NCBI GenBank assembly: GCA_016182795.1
Contig: JACPFW010000024.1
Span: 1 to 63,171 of the forward strand
Length of the DNA stretch: 63,171 nucleotides
Direction: 5' to 3'
DNA from: Gemmatimonadota bacterium
GTDB lineage: Bacteria > Gemmatimonadota > Gemmatimonadetes > Gemmatimonadales > Gemmatimonadaceae
This document shows positions 18,994 through 30,600 of the stretch, piece after piece. Numbering within the stretch: the stretch's first letter is position 1; each line of letters opens with the position of its first letter. A program made the position numbers and the translations under genes. The notes under the pieces are model-generated. The model ran no database searches and was not told where the DNA came from. It was given only the letters and a program-made list of their open reading frames with translations.

Positions 18994-19593
18994 ATGCCCA
19001 GCGCAAACTCCATCGTCAACGTCGGCTACCGCTCCACCAACTTCTGGGTGGTGAGCGTGGGGCGATCGCGCCTGCTCATCGATCTTGGCTGGCCTGGCAT
19101 GTTTGACGCGCTCACCGCGAATCTGGCACGGATGGACATTCCGCTGAGCGAGATCACGCATGGAGTGGCCACGCATTACCACATGGACCACGCCGGGGCG
19201 GCGCAGGATCTCAAGAACGCGGGAATGCGGCTGATCGTCGCCGAAGAGCAGGTTGCCGCGATTCCGCAGATGGCGCAGCATATGAAGCCGACCGACCACT
19301 ACACGGCGATTCGTGCTGAGGGCAACCTAGTTGTCTGTTGCGCGGAGAGCCGATCGGTGCTCACGTCGCTTGGTCTCGACGGTGCGTTTGTGCACACTCC
19401 GGGGCACTCGGACGACAGCATCAGTGTGCTGCTCGACAGCGGTGAGGTGTTCACCGGCGACCTGACGTGGCCGACGTTTGCCACTGAAGCGGCGATGCCG
19501 GTCGTGACCGAGAGCTGGGAGCGGCTGCGTGCGCTTGGTGCGCGCACCGTGTACGCCGGACACGGGCCGGTCCGGCCGGTGCCGACGCCTTAG
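18994..19593 (+). CDS. metallo-beta-lactamase fold hydrolase
   Basis: This 199-residue enzyme has the MBL zinc signature THYHMDHAG, a second-shell TPGHSDDS His, the TGDLTWPT Asp, and a C-terminal YAGHGP His. Such single-domain enzymes hydrolyse thioesters, lactones or lactams. The substrate is unknown. It may be cotranscribed with DoxX. The stop TAG shares four bases (TTAG, 19590-19593) with the stop of convergent rsmD. Confidence 0.87.
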   Translation: MPSANSIVNVGYRSTNFWVVSVGRSRLLIDLGWPGMFDALTANLARMDIPLSEITHGVATHYHMDHAGAAQDLKNAGMRLIVAEEQVAAIPQMAQHMKPTDHYTAIRAEGNLVVCCAESRSVLTSLGLDGAFVHTPGHSDDSISVLLDSGEVFTGDLTWPTFATEAAMPVVTESWERLRALGARTVYAGHGPVRPVPTP

Positions 19594-20132
19594 CCTTCGG
19601 TGGCGGCGGGCCGGGGTGCGCGATAGATGGTGACCGCCGTCTCGCCGTAGTCGTAGCGCTTGCCGCCGCGCGGCAGGGTGTGCACGGCGGCGTGTTCGGC
19701 GACAAAGACGCGCGCGAAGTGCGTTGCCTCCCAACTCTCGATCACACGGTCGAGCATGCGCGATTCGTACGGTGGATCGCAGAAGCAGATGTCGTACACA
19801 CCGGCGGTGGTGAGCGCGGCGGCGAACGGCACGGCGTCGCGCTTGAAAACCCGCGAGCGTTCGCGCATGCGGAGCGCCGCGACGTTGGCCTTGAGCGCGT
19901 GCAGGCTGCTCGGGCGCGTCTCCACGAAGTCGGCGCGCTTGGCGCCGCGCGACAACGCTTCCAACCCCAGGGCGCCGGTGCCGGCGAAAAGGTCGAGGAT
20001 GCTGGCGTCCTTGAGATCGGCTTTCAGGAGTTCGATGATCGCCACGCGCACCTTCTCGGCGGTCGGATGCACCCGAAAATCATTGGGAGAGGTAAGGTCG
20101 CGCCCCGCATACTTGCCACCGACGATTCTCAT
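19590..20132 (-). CDS. rsmD: 16S rRNA (guanine-N2)-methyltransferase RsmD
   Basis: This 180-residue SAM-dependent enzyme methylates G966 of 16S rRNA in the small subunit. It starts MRIVGGKYAGRDL as in RsmD. It has HPTAEKVRVAI (equivalent of the family RPT.. block), SAM motif LDLFAGTGALGLEAL and the catalytic motif DPPY at about 119-122. The ATG at 20132 overlaps the upstream serine-hydrolase stop as ATGA, so translation is coupled. Confidence 0.93.
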   Translation of the reverse strand: MRIVGGKYAGRDLTSPNDFRVHPTAEKVRVAIIELLKADLKDASILDLFAGTGALGLEALSRGAKRADFVETRPSSLHALKANVAALRMRERSRVFKRDAVPFAAALTTAGVYDICFCDPPYESRMLDRVIESWEATHFARVFVAEHAAVHTLPRGGKRYDYGETAVTIYRAPRPAATEG

Positions 20133-21913
20133 TGCCGCCTCAGTAGTACCTGACCAGCAGGGGTGGTCGCCAGCAGCGAACCGTTGGCGAGAGACAACCG
20201 CATACCGGCACCGCCGCGCGGATCAAAGGTGCGGAACTCCCCACCCGCAGAGGGGAAGAGTTCGACGGCGGCGTGCGGACGCGCGCCGAGATCTTCAATG
20301 CGTCGGCTGCGGTTGAACGTATAGATATTGGTGGCACCGCCCCGTTCAAAGTTCAATCGCACCGTGGTGCGCAATCCACCTTCGGGTCCAGCGAGGGTGC
20401 CGACAACTTCCGCAGACTGGAAGGCGCCAAGCCGTTGACGCCGGCCATCCATCAACTGGGCCTCCTGGCGCGCCACCTCAGTCGAGTCGGGAGCGCTATC
20501 GCCAAGAGCGGCGAGGAGCGGCCGTACGTTGCCGACGACGAGCGAATCGACAATCGCGCGCGCCCGCTCGTTGGCCTCAGCGGCGCCAGGCGGCGATGTC
20601 GTGTCGCCCACGAACAAGAGTCCGTACGCCTGCTGTCCGATCGCCTCGGCCATCAAGCGACCGTTGTCCGCGCGCACGATGAGGCGGCTGCCATCATCAA
20701 GCCGGTAGGTGCCTGCGACCTGCGCGAGCGTTTCGGCGCTCGCGGAGACGCGCTGCGGCGGGAGTTCGTACGGTTGGCCAAAGACGATGCGAGACACCGT
20801 GCGCACCGCCTGGGTCGCCGTAAGCTCCGACACGGTGGAGGTGAGGAAGAGCGTGACGCCCTCGTCCACGAAGCGCAGGAACTCGGCGACGTAAATGCCA
20901 TTGCCGCCGTTGTGCGTCACGAGCCGGGTGCCGCGCGACGTCTTCATGACGGCCCAACCGTATGCGTACTGCGAGGCGCCGTCCGGACCTTCATTGACGT
21001 AGCCCGTCATGAACTTGCGGCGGCTCGAGTCGGTGAGCACGCGCGCATCGTTGAGTGCGGCGTCCCAGCGCGCCATATCGCCGAGGGTGGTGTGCAGACC
21101 GCCATTGCCGCGCAGGGCCCAATACGGAGCGCCCGCGGGGGCGATGCGCTCGACGATCGTTCCCCAGTCGCGGCCGTTCTGGTAGCCATGCGCGATGCGC
21201 GTCGCCGCCCAGCCGGGGGCCTTGTACCCGGTGGAGAGCATGCCCGCGGGCGTGAGCACGAGCTCGCGCAGCGCCGTCTCATAGTCGTTGCCGGTGACGA
21301 TCTCGACGATGGCCGCGAGCAGCGAGTAGCCCGCGTTGGCGTAAAAGTGCACCGCTCCCGGGGCGCTGCGCAGCGGCGCGGCGAACATGCGGCGCACATA
21401 CTCGTCACGTGTGGTCGCTTCGTAGTCGGTAGGTGAGAAGTCCGAGTCGAAGCCGGCGGTGTGGGTGAGGAGCTGATGTATCGTGATGCCGCGCTTGTCG
21501 GGTGGTGCTGACGGGAAGAACCGGGCGATGGAATCGGTGGTGCGGAGCTTGCCGAGTTCTTCGAGGCGGAGGATGGCGGCGGCGGTGAACTGCTTGGTGA
21601 TGGAACCCAGGTTGTACACAGTCGCGGTGTCGGCTACGATCCCAGCGGCCCGATTGGCCAGGCCGTAGCTGCGCATCACCACGGCGTGTCCGTTGCGGAG
21701 CACCAGCACGCCGCCGGTGTAGCCGAGGTTCTCGAGGCGCATCATGTATTCGTCGACCCGCGAAGCGACTTGGGCGTCGGTGGGCGGTGTCGGCGTCTGC
21801 GCGCTCACGGCGACCATCGGCATGGCTACCGAGAGTGCAAGCGGCGCTAGCAGCTTGCACGATGGCCGTGGCCCGGGCGTTGGTGTCGCGCGGGTGGCGA
21901 TGGACGTCGGCAT
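20129..21913 (-). CDS. class C beta-lactamase-like serine hydrolase, exported
   Basis: This 594-residue protein has an N-terminal signal ending near AVSAQ. Its PBP/class C beta-lactamase domain carries SITK (Ser104/Lys107), a YANAGYS Tyr-containing motif and HNGGNG as the KTG-like third motif. A C-terminal beta domain of about 200 residues follows, as in many DUF3471-like esterases and peptidases. Likely activities are D-aminopeptidase, esterase or carboxypeptidase in the periplasm. ATG 21913 was chosen for its GGAGAGGAG ribosome-binding site and the start of the signal peptide. It is coupled to rsmD downstream. Confidence 0.87.
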   Translation of the reverse strand: MPTSIATRATPTPGPRPSCKLLAPLALSVAMPMVAVSAQTPTPPTDAQVASRVDEYMMRLENLGYTGGVLVLRNGHAVVMRSYGLANRAAGIVADTATVYNLGSITKQFTAAAILRLEELGKLRTTDSIARFFPSAPPDKRGITIHQLLTHTAGFDSDFSPTDYEATTRDEYVRRMFAAPLRSAPGAVHFYANAGYSLLAAIVEIVTGNDYETALRELVLTPAGMLSTGYKAPGWAATRIAHGYQNGRDWGTIVERIAPAGAPYWALRGNGGLHTTLGDMARWDAALNDARVLTDSSRRKFMTGYVNEGPDGASQYAYGWAVMKTSRGTRLVTHNGGNGIYVAEFLRFVDEGVTLFLTSTVSELTATQAVRTVSRIVFGQPYELPPQRVSASAETLAQVAGTYRLDDGSRLIVRADNGRLMAEAIGQQAYGLLFVGDTTSPPGAAEANERARAIVDSLVVGNVRPLLAALGDSAPDSTEVARQEAQLMDGRRQRLGAFQSAEVVGTLAGPEGGLRTTVRLNFERGGATNIYTFNRSRRIEDLGARPHAAVELFPSAGGEFRTFDPRGGAGMRLSLANGSLLATTPAGQVLLRRQ

Positions 21914-22063
21914 GAACTCCTCTCCGGGAAGGGTGGGTCTCCGACAACAAGTCACCAGCCCGTACCGCGGCGTTGCCCCGGTCGTCTCGAAAGGTATCTC
22001 GCTTGCCCCGCACCGCGCTGGTGGTCGCTGGTCGCGGGGTGGCATAGCTTAGGCGAGCCCCCC

Positions 22064-23983
22064 ATGACCGATCTTCCCGACCGAACGGCCCCCCGCGGGT
22101 CTTCACGGACGCGCTTCCGGCGTTTCGTGGACGACTACCGCACCCGGAAGCTGGACGCGCGCACCGAGGGTAGCGGCGGTTCAGGCGACAAGCCGAGCGC
22201 GCCGACCTCGCGCCGAGCATACATCAAGGAGTATGCGCGCTGGCTACGCCCACACGGTTGGGCTGTGGGGGCGCTGTTTGTCCTCGCCCTGGTCACCGCG
22301 GGCCTGCAGATGGCGGAGCCGCTATTCATGCGGTTCATCGTGGACCGCGTGCTGCTCGCCACCGGGCTGGTGGCGAGCGAGCGGACGCGCCTGCTGAACT
22401 ACGCCGGTGCGCTCTTCCTGCTGCTTATTGTCGTTTCCAACCTGTTGGGCGCGGTGAAGGATTACCGCCAGCGCCTGCTCAACGTGCGGGTGATGCTCAC
22501 GCTGCGCCGCGCGCTGTTCGAACGACTGCTGCACCTTCCGCTGCCGCGCCTGTGGGACATGAAGACCGGCGGCATCCTATCGCGCATCTCGGGCGATGTG
22601 GACACGACCAGCGGCCTGCTGCAACTCGCCATCGTGTCGCCAGCGGTCTCGGCGATCCGGCTCGTGATCGCGGTGGCGATCCTCATGACGCTCAACTGGC
22701 GGCTGGCGCTCACGGCGCTCGCGATCCTGCCGGGCATCGTGCTCATCAGCCTCATCTCGGCGCGCCGCATCCGGCCCATCTACCGGTCTCTGCGCAAGGA
22801 CGCGGAGGCGGTGGACGGGCGCGTGGGCGAGACGTTTGGCGGCATCCGCGTGGTGCGCGCGTTCCGGCGTGAAGGACAGGAGCTGCTCGACTACCTGCGC
22901 GGGCGACATACGATTCTACGCAAGGAGCTGTTTGCCCAGCGCCGCGAGATGGTGATCTGGACGTCGTGGGGGCTGCTGCTCGGCGTGGTGAATGTCGTCA
23001 TCGTCTGGTACGGCGGCGCCCTGCAGCTGCAGGGGCGCGCCACCGTGGGCGACATCATGGCCTTTCAGTGGTTCACGTTCCTGCTGCTCAATCCCGTGTG
23101 GCAGATCGTGAACTCGTTCTCCGAGTTGCAGCGATCGCTGGCTGCCATGGAACGCGTGTTCGAACTGCTGGCCATGGAGCGCGATAAGCCCGATCGTCCG
23201 GGCGCGGTTGATGCGCCGGCCGAGGTGCGCGAACTCACGTTCGACGGCGTCGAGTTCGAGTATCGCGAGGGGCGGCCGGTCGTGCGCGATTTCAGCGTGA
23301 CCGTGCCGGGCGGCAGCGTCGTGGCGCTCGTGGGCCGCAGCGGGGCGGGAAAGACAACCGTCACCGATCTCGTGGCCCGTTTCCACGACCCGTCGCAGGG
23401 ACGTCTGCTGATCAACGGCATCGACCTGCGCGACTGCAAGTTGGCGACGTACCGGCGGTTGCTGGCCATCGTGCAGCAGGACGTCTTCCTGTTCGACGGC
23501 TCGGTGCGCGACAACATCGCGTACGGCCGGCACGATGCCACCGATGCCGAGGTCGAGGATGCGGCGCGCCGAGCCAACGCGCACGAGTTCATCGAACGCC
23601 TGCCGGACGGCTACGAGACGTTCGTCGGCGAGCGCGGCGTGAAGCTGTCAGGGGGCCAGCAGCAACGGCTGGCGATTGCGCGCGCGTTCCTCGCGCGGCC
23701 ACAGATCCTGATTCTCGATGAAGCCACCAGCAACCTCGACACCGAAAGCGAGCAGTTGATTCAGGCGTCGATGGCCGACCTGCTGGCGGGACGTACGACG
23801 TTCATCATTGCGCACCGCCTGTCGACCGTGCGCCGCGCCGACCTAATCCTGCTGATGGAGGACGGCCGCATCATCGAGAGGGGGACGCATGCGTCGCTGA
23901 TGGCGGCGCAGGGACAGTACTTCCGGATGGTGCAGCGTCAGGCGGCGACCGCTGAGCAGGGGGCGGAATCCCTGCTCGACTAG
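22064..23983 (+). CDS. ABC exporter half-transporter (MsbA-like)
   Basis: This 639-residue protein has a six-helix transmembrane domain (about 60-350) and a C-terminal ATPase. The ATPase has Walker [11 protein letters not shown]-loop [11 protein letters not shown], signature [15 protein letters not shown], Walker [13 protein letters not shown] and H-loop IIAHRLSTV. It works as a dimer exporting lipids, lipid-linked or hydrophobic compounds. The start lies in a GAG-CCCCCC-ATG context. The gene is divergent from the serine-hydrolase/rsmD pair, with no dedicated substrate gene beside it. Confidence 0.92.
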   Translation: MTDLPDRTAPRGSSRTRFRRFVDDYRTRKLDARTEGSGGSGDKPSAPTSRRAYIKEYARWLRPHGWAVGALFVLALVTAGLQMAEPLFMRFIVDRVLLATGLVASERTRLLNYAGALFLLLIVVSNLLGAVKDYRQRLLNVRVMLTLRRALFERLLHLPLPRLWDMKTGGILSRISGDVDTTSGLLQLAIVSPAVSAIRLVIAVAILMTLNWRLALTALAILPGIVLISLISARRIRPIYRSLRKDAEAVDGRVGETFGGIRVVRAFRREGQELLDYLRGRHTILRKELFAQRREMVIWTSWGLLLGVVNVVIVWYGGALQLQGRATVGDIMAFQWFTFLLLNPVWQIVNSFSELQRSLAAMERVFELLAMERDKPDRPGAVDAPAEVRELTFDGVEFEYREGRPVVRDFSVTVPGGSVVALVGRSGAGKTTVTDLVARFHDPSQGRLLINGIDLRDCKLATYRRLLAIVQQDVFLFDGSVRDNIAYGRHDATDAEVEDAARRANAHEFIERLPDGYETFVGERGVKLSGGQQQRLAIARAFLARPQILILDEATSNLDTESEQLIQASMADLLAGRTTFIIAHRLSTVRRADLILLMEDGRIIERGTHASLMAAQGQYFRMVQRQAATAEQGAESLLD

Positions 23984-24088
23984 CCCGCTTAAGGGTGACG
24001 CTCTAGCGACGAGGTGTCGTTCGCGGCTAGTTAGTAGTCGCACGCTCGCGCGGTGGCTACCGAGCGCGCCACGACTACTGGAGCGCCC

Positions 24089-24523
24089 ATGCGATTCGTT
24101 CTGTTGATTGCCGCCGCCGGCCTCAGCGCCTGCTCCCTGCACACGCGCGCCGGAGCGCCGGCGGCGCCCGCCGCTGAGCGCGGCACCATTGCGCAGATCT
24201 ACTATTGGCGGGCGAAGCCGGGGAAGTTCGACGAGTACACGCGCTACGTGCGTGATTCTGCCGAACCAATCGACGCCGAGGGACAGCGGAACGGCGCGTT
24301 CATCTCAGTCACGACGTTCATCACCCGCGACACGACCATCGCTTGGACGCATATGCGGGTCTTCGTGCTGCGCGACTCGACCCAATTGCGTGAGCTGAGC
24401 GGAAAGCTGGACGCCGCCGGCGTAAAGCTCGAGCCGGACAGCGTGAAACGTCGTCTGCGCGGCGAGTACTCGGCGAGTCTGCGTGAGAGCGCTGGGCGGG
24501 CGACGGTCGCGATTCTGCGCTAG
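24089..24523 (+). CDS. small lipoprotein with dimeric alpha/beta barrel-like domain
   Basis: This 144-residue protein has a lipobox (LSAC at about 12-15). The mature part begins with IAQIYYWRAKPGKFDEYTRYV, which resembles ferredoxin-like Dabb/ABM-type monooxygenase or NIPSNAP-like folds. GGAG precedes the ATG. The stop shares CTAG (24520-24523) with the stop of the convergent peptidase E gene. I do not recognise a specific family, and function is unknown. Confidence 0.72.
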   Translation: MRFVLLIAAAGLSACSLHTRAGAPAAPAAERGTIAQIYYWRAKPGKFDEYTRYVRDSAEPIDAEGQRNGAFISVTTFITRDTTIAWTHMRVFVLRDSTQLRELSGKLDAAGVKLEPDSVKRRLRGEYSASLRESAGRATVAILR

Positions 24524-25236
24524 GCGATCCGTTCGGGCTCAAGGACGCGTTCGTGAATCTTGCCGTCCACGACGCTCACGTAGTAGCACTTGGCGTTGTC
24601 CTTGGCGGCCACCACCCGCTTGAGGTCGGTCCCTTCGAAATAGAGGCCGGCCTCGTTGTCGCAGGCGTACCCGGGCTTGAGCTGACCGGTGCGAATGAGC
24701 TCCTGATACAGCGGGCGCCGCCCCGGCTCGGCGTCGTAGTGCGGCGAGTGGCTGCCCGGCAGGAAGCCCATGCACTTGACGATGGACAGCGCCTTGGGGC
24801 GTGAGTCGGTGGTGCCCTCCTCAAACCAGCAGAGCGACCCGGCGCTGGCGCCGCCGAGCACGATGCCGCGGTCCCACGCCTCGCGCAGCACCACATCGAT
24901 GCCTTGGGCGCGCCAGATGGCCTGCTGGTTCAGCGTGTTGCCGCCCGACACCAGAATTGCGTCGGCGGAGAGCAACACCTCGTCCCACCCTTTGGTCTGG
25001 GAGAGGCTTTCGATGAAGACATCCTGCACGAACGGCTCGACGGCGAGCGCGGAACACCAGTTGAAGAAGTTCAGCTTGGCGTCCGGCCGGTCCCCAACCG
25101 CCGTGGGCAGGTAGCAGATCCTGGGCCGGGGCTTCCCCGTCAGCGCGGCCATGTAACGAATGAACGGCGTCATGAAACCGCCGCCGGCGATGAGAATCTT
25201 GCGCGTGGGACTCGACACGTTCATTTGGGGCGTCAT
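24520..25236 (-). CDS. pepE: peptidase E-like (S51 family) serine peptidase
   Basis: This 238-residue protein has the S51 nucleophile elbow LGGASAGSLCWFE (Ser at about 130) with the usual LVSGGNTLN loop before it and FLPGSHSPHYDAE after it. Peptidase E cleaves dipeptides starting with Asp; related members are cyanophycinase-like. The subfamily (YgaJ-like rather than strict PepE) is uncertain. The gene is cytosolic, without a signal peptide, and convergent with a small lipoprotein gene. Confidence 0.87.
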   Translation of the reverse strand: MTPQMNVSSPTRKILIAGGGFMTPFIRYMAALTGKPRPRICYLPTAVGDRPDAKLNFFNWCSALAVEPFVQDVFIESLSQTKGWDEVLLSADAILVSGGNTLNQQAIWRAQGIDVVLREAWDRGIVLGGASAGSLCWFEEGTTDSRPKALSIVKCMGFLPGSHSPHYDAEPGRRPLYQELIRTGQLKPGYACDNEAGLYFEGTDLKRVVAAKDNAKCYYVSVVDGKIHERVLEPERIA

Positions 25237-25449
25237 GGTGAGAAGGGCGAGCTTTCTGGGCTCACAACGTCAGGCGCTGGGCCGGCGTTCCTTGAGGGAA
25301 GGTGCCACCGGCCGGGGCAGCGAGCAATGGCGGTTTTGCGCATAGCCGCATCTGGTACCGGTGCATCTATTATATGGACGTCATTTGTCCGTCATACGGC
25401 GTCGTCCGATCCACAACTTCACCGTCGATCACTACCGCAGGCACTCGCC

Positions 25450-27648
25450 ATGAAGAAACTGCTATTTCTCGCGACCCTGGTCCTGGCCGCCGACCTTTCG
25501 GCGCAGTCGCGCTCCGACATGCGGCGTTGGGAACGTCAGGCCAGCGCCGTCACCATCACGCGCGACGACTGGGGGATTGCCCATGTGAAGGGCAAGACCG
25601 ACGCCGATGCGGTCTTCGGCGTGATCTATGCCCAGGCCGAGGACGACTTCAACCGCGTGGAAGTGAACTACCTCACCTCGCTGGGGCGCATGGCTGAGGC
25701 CGACGGCGAAGGCGAGATCTGGCGCGACCTGCGGATGCGGATGTTCATCGACACCACGGAGTTGAAGACGCAGTACGCCACGAGCCCGGAGTGGCTGAAG
25801 AAGCTGATGAACGCCTGGGCCGACGGGCTGAACTACTACCTGTACACGCACAAGGCGGTGAAGCCGAAGGTGCTCACGCGTTTTGAGCCGTGGATGGCGC
25901 TGTCATTCACCGAAGGGAGCATCGGCGGCGACATTTCGTCGGTCCCGGCACGCGGTATCGAATTGTTCTACGGCGCGCAGGGCGGAACAGCCCCATCGCG
26001 CGGGGACGTCGAGTCCGCTTGGGCCGCGGAGGAAGAGGAGGCGCGGCTCGCCGTGCCGCAGGGCTCCAACGGTGTGGCGATCGCGCCGTCGATTGCCAAG
26101 AACGGCCACGCGCTGCTGCTCATCAATCCGCACACCTCGCACTACTTCCGCGAAGAAGCGCAGATGACAAGCGACGAGGGGCTCAACGCCTACGGCGCCA
26201 TCACGTGGGGGCAGTTCTTCATCTATCAGGGGTTCAACCCGACGGCGGGCTGGATGCACACGTCCAGCAACGCCGACGTAGCGGATGACTATGCGGAGAC
26301 GGTGAGCAAGTCAGGCGACGGCTACGTGTATGCGTACGCCGGCGCGACGCGTCCGGTCACCACCAAGCGCGTGACGATCCGCTACAAGACCGCCGACGGC
26401 TTGAAGTCGCGCGACTTCACCCTGTATTTCACGCATCACGGTCCGGTGGTTCGCGAGCAGAACGGCAAATGGATCACCGTGCGGATGATGAACGAGCCGG
26501 TGAAGGCGCTGACGCAATCGTATACCCGCACGAAGGCGCGGAATTACAAGGAATACCGCGCCATCATGGACCTGCATACCAACTCGTCGAACAACACGAT
26601 CTTTGCCGACGCCGAAGGAAACATCGCGTACCTGCACGCGAACTTCGTGCCCAAGCGCAACCCGAAGTTCGATTGGTCGAAGCCGGTGAATGGCAGCGAT
26701 CCGGCCACCGAGTGGCAGGGACTGCACGGCGTGGAGGACAGCCCGCTGGTGTTGAATCCGCCCAACGGGTGGCTGTACAACTCCAACAACTGGCCGTACA
26801 CCGCGGCTGGGGCGTACAGCCCGAAGCTGAGCGACTTCCCGGCGTACATGAACCCCGGCGGCGAGAATCCGCGCGGCGTGCATGCGATTGCGGTGCTATC
26901 GGGGAAGAAGGACTTCACCCCGCAGTCATTGCAGGCGGCGGCGTACGACAGCTGGATGCCGGCCTTCGCGACGCTCGTCCCGCGCCTGGTGAATGCGTGG
27001 GATAACCTGGCATACTCGGACCCGCTCAAGTCCAAGCTCAACGAGCAGATCGCGCTGCTGCGCGCGTGGGACTATCGCTGGGGCGTGGCGTCAGTTCAGA
27101 CGTCGCTCGCCACGTTCTACGGCGAGGAACTGTGGCGTCTGCCGCGCACGGCCGGCGCGCTGGTCGATCCGTACGAGTTCATCAATACTCGTCCGCCCGA
27201 ACAGCAACTGCAGGCCTTCAACCGAGTCTGCGACCGCCTGACGGCCGATTTCGGCTCGTGGAAGACGCCATGGGGGGAGATCAATCGCTTCCAGCGGCTC
27301 GTGCCGGACATCGCCCCACGTTTTGATGACAACGCGCCGAGCGTGCCGGTGGGCTTCGCATCGGCGCGGTGGGGCTCGCTTGCATCGTACGATGCGCGCG
27401 CGGCGCGCACGACCAAGAAGCTGTATGGCACGTACGGCAACAGCTTTGTGGCGGTCGTGGAGTTCGGCGACAGTGTGCGGGCGCGCGCCGTGATGGCCGG
27501 CGGCCTGAACGCCGATCCCAAGTCGAAGCACTTCGCCGACCAGGCCAAGACGTATGCGGACGGTGAGCTGCGTGATGTGTATTTCTATTCGAACCAGCTG
27601 CAGGGCCATATTGAGCGGACGTACCGGCCCGGCGCCAAGCAGGACTGA
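25450..27648 (+). CDS. penicillin acylase family Ntn-hydrolase, exported
   Basis: This 732-residue protein has a signal peptide (KKLLFLATLVLAADLSAQ). TRDDWGIAHVKGKTDADAVFGVIYAQAEDDF is the family start region. The autocatalytic nucleophile is Ser206 in QGSNGVAIAPS, which becomes the beta-chain N-terminus in the family. HTSHYFREE, TSSNADVADDYAE and YTRTKARNYKEY follow. Such enzymes cleave amides such as penicillins, cephalosporins, acyl-homoserine lactones and possibly other N-acyl compounds. Acylation of quorum signals is possible but not shown. The ATG at 25450 starts the signal peptide. The VPS10-like gene follows after 22 bases. Confidence 0.88.
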   Translation: MKKLLFLATLVLAADLSAQSRSDMRRWERQASAVTITRDDWGIAHVKGKTDADAVFGVIYAQAEDDFNRVEVNYLTSLGRMAEADGEGEIWRDLRMRMFIDTTELKTQYATSPEWLKKLMNAWADGLNYYLYTHKAVKPKVLTRFEPWMALSFTEGSIGGDISSVPARGIELFYGAQGGTAPSRGDVESAWAAEEEEARLAVPQGSNGVAIAPSIAKNGHALLLINPHTSHYFREEAQMTSDEGLNAYGAITWGQFFIYQGFNPTAGWMHTSSNADVADDYAETVSKSGDGYVYAYAGATRPVTTKRVTIRYKTADGLKSRDFTLYFTHHGPVVREQNGKWITVRMMNEPVKALTQSYTRTKARNYKEYRAIMDLHTNSSNNTIFADAEGNIAYLHANFVPKRNPKFDWSKPVNGSDPATEWQGLHGVEDSPLVLNPPNGWLYNSNNWPYTAAGAYSPKLSDFPAYMNPGGENPRGVHAIAVLSGKKDFTPQSLQAAAYDSWMPAFATLVPRLVNAWDNLAYSDPLKSKLNEQIALLRAWDYRWGVASVQTSLATFYGEELWRLPRTAGALVDPYEFINTRPPEQQLQAFNRVCDRLTADFGSWKTPWGEINRFQRLVPDIAPRFDDNAPSVPVGFASARWGSLASYDARAARTTKKLYGTYGNSFVAVVEFGDSVRARAVMAGGLNADPKSKHFADQAKTYADGELRDVYFYSNQLQGHIERTYRPGAKQD

Positions 27649-27670
27649 CCCTCCAGCCCAGGAACTCCCC

Positions 27671-30600
27671 GTGCGCTCCTCCTCCTGTCTTCGTGCCACG
27701 CTGATCGCGCTATCGTGCGCGCTGCTCGCGGATGCGCTGCCGGCGCAGGCGCCGACGCCGTCGGCGGCGATGCAGTGGCGGCAAATCGGCCCCAATCGCG
27801 CCGGCCGCGGCCGCGCGGCCGTTGGCGTGCCGAGTCAACCGAACGTCGCCTATGTGGGCTTTGACAACGGCGGCGTCTGGCGCTCCACCGATTACGGCAA
27901 CAACTGGGAACCGATCTTCGACCACGAAGCGACGGGCTCCATCGGCGCCATCGCGGTGTCGCCGTCGAATCCGAATGTCATCTACGTCGGTACAGGGGCC
28001 GGCATCATCCGCCCCGACTTGGCCACCGGACTTGGCGTGTACAAGTCCACCGATGCGGGCAAGACGTGGCAGCATCTGGGGCTGTTCGACTCACAGATGA
28101 TCGCGTACATCGACGTCGATCCGCGCAATCCGGACCGGTTCTTCGTCGCGGTCCTCGGTCATCCGTATGGCCCTAACGCCGAGCGCGGCCTGTTCCGGTC
28201 GACGGACGGCGGCAAGACGTTTGAGAAGGTGCTGTACAAGGACGAGTACACGAGCGCCAACGACGTGCGCATTGATCCGTCCGACCCCAACGTGGTATAC
28301 GCCACGCTCTGGCAGCAGCAGCAGACGTTCTACGAAGGGCAGACGTTTGGCGGCGGCGGCAATGGGATCTTCAAGAGCACGGACGGCGGCACGACGTGGA
28401 AGCAGCTGACGGCGGGCCTGCCCGAGAGCGTGCTGCAGGCCAACATCGCGATTGCGCCCAGCAATCCGGCGCTGCTGTACGCGATGGTCGCTCCGGCGAT
28501 GCCCAATGGCGCATCGGGCCCGGTGAGCTTCTACAAGTCGACGGACCGCGGCGAGCACTGGCAGCTGGCGGTGAACGGTCCCGATGGTCAGCCGCGCCGC
28601 ACGCCTGATCCGCGCCCGCTGGGACGCATCGGGGGCGGCGACCTGCCGCCGGTCGTGGTGGATCCCAAGAATGAACAGGTCGTCTACAGCGCGTCCACTG
28701 TGATGTGGCGCACCGAAGACGGCGGGCTCAACTGGTCGGCGGTGCGCGGCTCGCCGGGCGGCGACGACTACCAGCGCATCTGGATCAACCCCAACGATCC
28801 GAACATCATCATTGCGATCGCCGACCAGGGCGCTGTCATCTCGGCGAACCGCGGCGTGTCGTGGAGCAACTGGTACACGCAGAACACGGCGGCGATGTTC
28901 CACGTGAACGCCGACAATGCGTTCCCGTATCGGTTGTGCGCGGGGCAACAGGACAGCGGCTCAGCGTGCGTCGACAGCCGCTCGATGGACGGCATGATCA
29001 CGTTCCGCGACTGGACGCCGGTGAACACGCAGGAGTACGGCGTGGTGGCGCCCGATCCGCGCAATCCCGACATCGTCTTCGGCAGCGCGCGCCAAGGTGT
29101 GTCGCGCTGGGACCGCCGCACACGGCAGACGACGCAGGTGGGGCCCGATATGTCGGCGCGCGGTCCGAACGGCGAGGCATTCAATCGCAACGTGCGCACG
29201 ATGCCGTTGGTCTTTTCACCGGTGAACGCCGACCTCCTGTTCTACGCGTCGAACGCCGTCTGGCGGACGACCGACCGCGGGATCAACTGGAAGCGCATCA
29301 GCCCCGACCTCACGCGGCAGACGTGGGAGGTGCCGGCGAGCGCGGGCAAGTATGGGCGCGACGTGAAGCCGACGCCGCTCGGCGCCATCACCGCGCTGGC
29401 GCCGTCATACAAGGATGCCAACGTGCTGTGGGCCGGCACCGATGACGGACAGGTGCAAGTCACGGTGGACGGCGGCGCGACGTGGACGAACGTGACGCCG
29501 GCCGGGCTCAAGCCGTGGACGCGCATCTACAACATGGAAGCGGGGCGCCACAATCGGCTGACGGCGTACATCGCGGCCAACACGATGCGCATCGATGACT
29601 TCCGTCCGCACTTCTGGAAGACGCACGACGGCGGGAAGACGTGGACCGAGATCAGCAGCGGACTCAGCGGCGACTATCCGGCGAACTCGATCCGCGAAGA
29701 TCCACGGGTGAAGGGCCTGCTGTATGGAGCGACCGACGGCCAGGTGTGGGTGTCGTATGATGACGGCGCGCAGTGGCGCTCGCTGCGCAACAACATGCCG
29801 GCGATCTCGGTGCGCGACATCAAGGTGAAGGACGACAGCATTTGCCAGTGCGCCGATCTCGTGGCCGGCACGCACGGGCGCGGGTTCTGGATCCTCGACA
29901 ACCTCACGCCCATTCGGAAGGCAGCGGAGATTGCCAAGGCCGCCTCGTCGCACACAGCGTATCTCGTGAGGCCGGCCACCGCGCTCCGCATTCGGTTTGG
30001 CACCAATGAACCGACGCCGCTGCCGCCCGAGGTGCCGGCCGGCGAGAATCCGCCGCCGGGAGCGATCCTCGACTACTTCCTGCCGCACGCGGCGGGCGAG
30101 GTGAAGCTGGAGATTGTCGATGCCAAGGGCATCGTCGTTCGCACCTACTCGAGCAAGGATCCTGTGCTCGCCCTGCACCCCGCACTCGACCGCGCGGCGT
30201 ACGACAAGCTGTGCCAGAAGACGGTAACCGCGACATTCTGCGGCCTGCCGCTCTATTGGCCGGCCGAGCCCGAGATATTCGGCGCGTCGGCCGGGATGCA
30301 TCGTGTGACGTGGGATATGCGTCTGCAGCCGGCGCCGGTGGAAGACGTCGCCGCCGCCGGTGACGTGGACGCCACGGGCGCGGTGCCAGGCCGTGCAATG
30401 CTCCCTGAGACGTCGCCGTGGGCCCCGCCGGGCGTGTACACGGTGCGGCTCACCGTCGACGGCACCTCCGTCACGCAGCCGATCACCCTCAAGCTCGACC
30501 CGCGTGTCAAGACACCGGCACCCGCGCTCGCGCAGCTCGCCACCCTGTCGCGCGCCATGTGGGACGGTTCGAACTCGGCGCGCGCCGCCTTCGCGAGCGC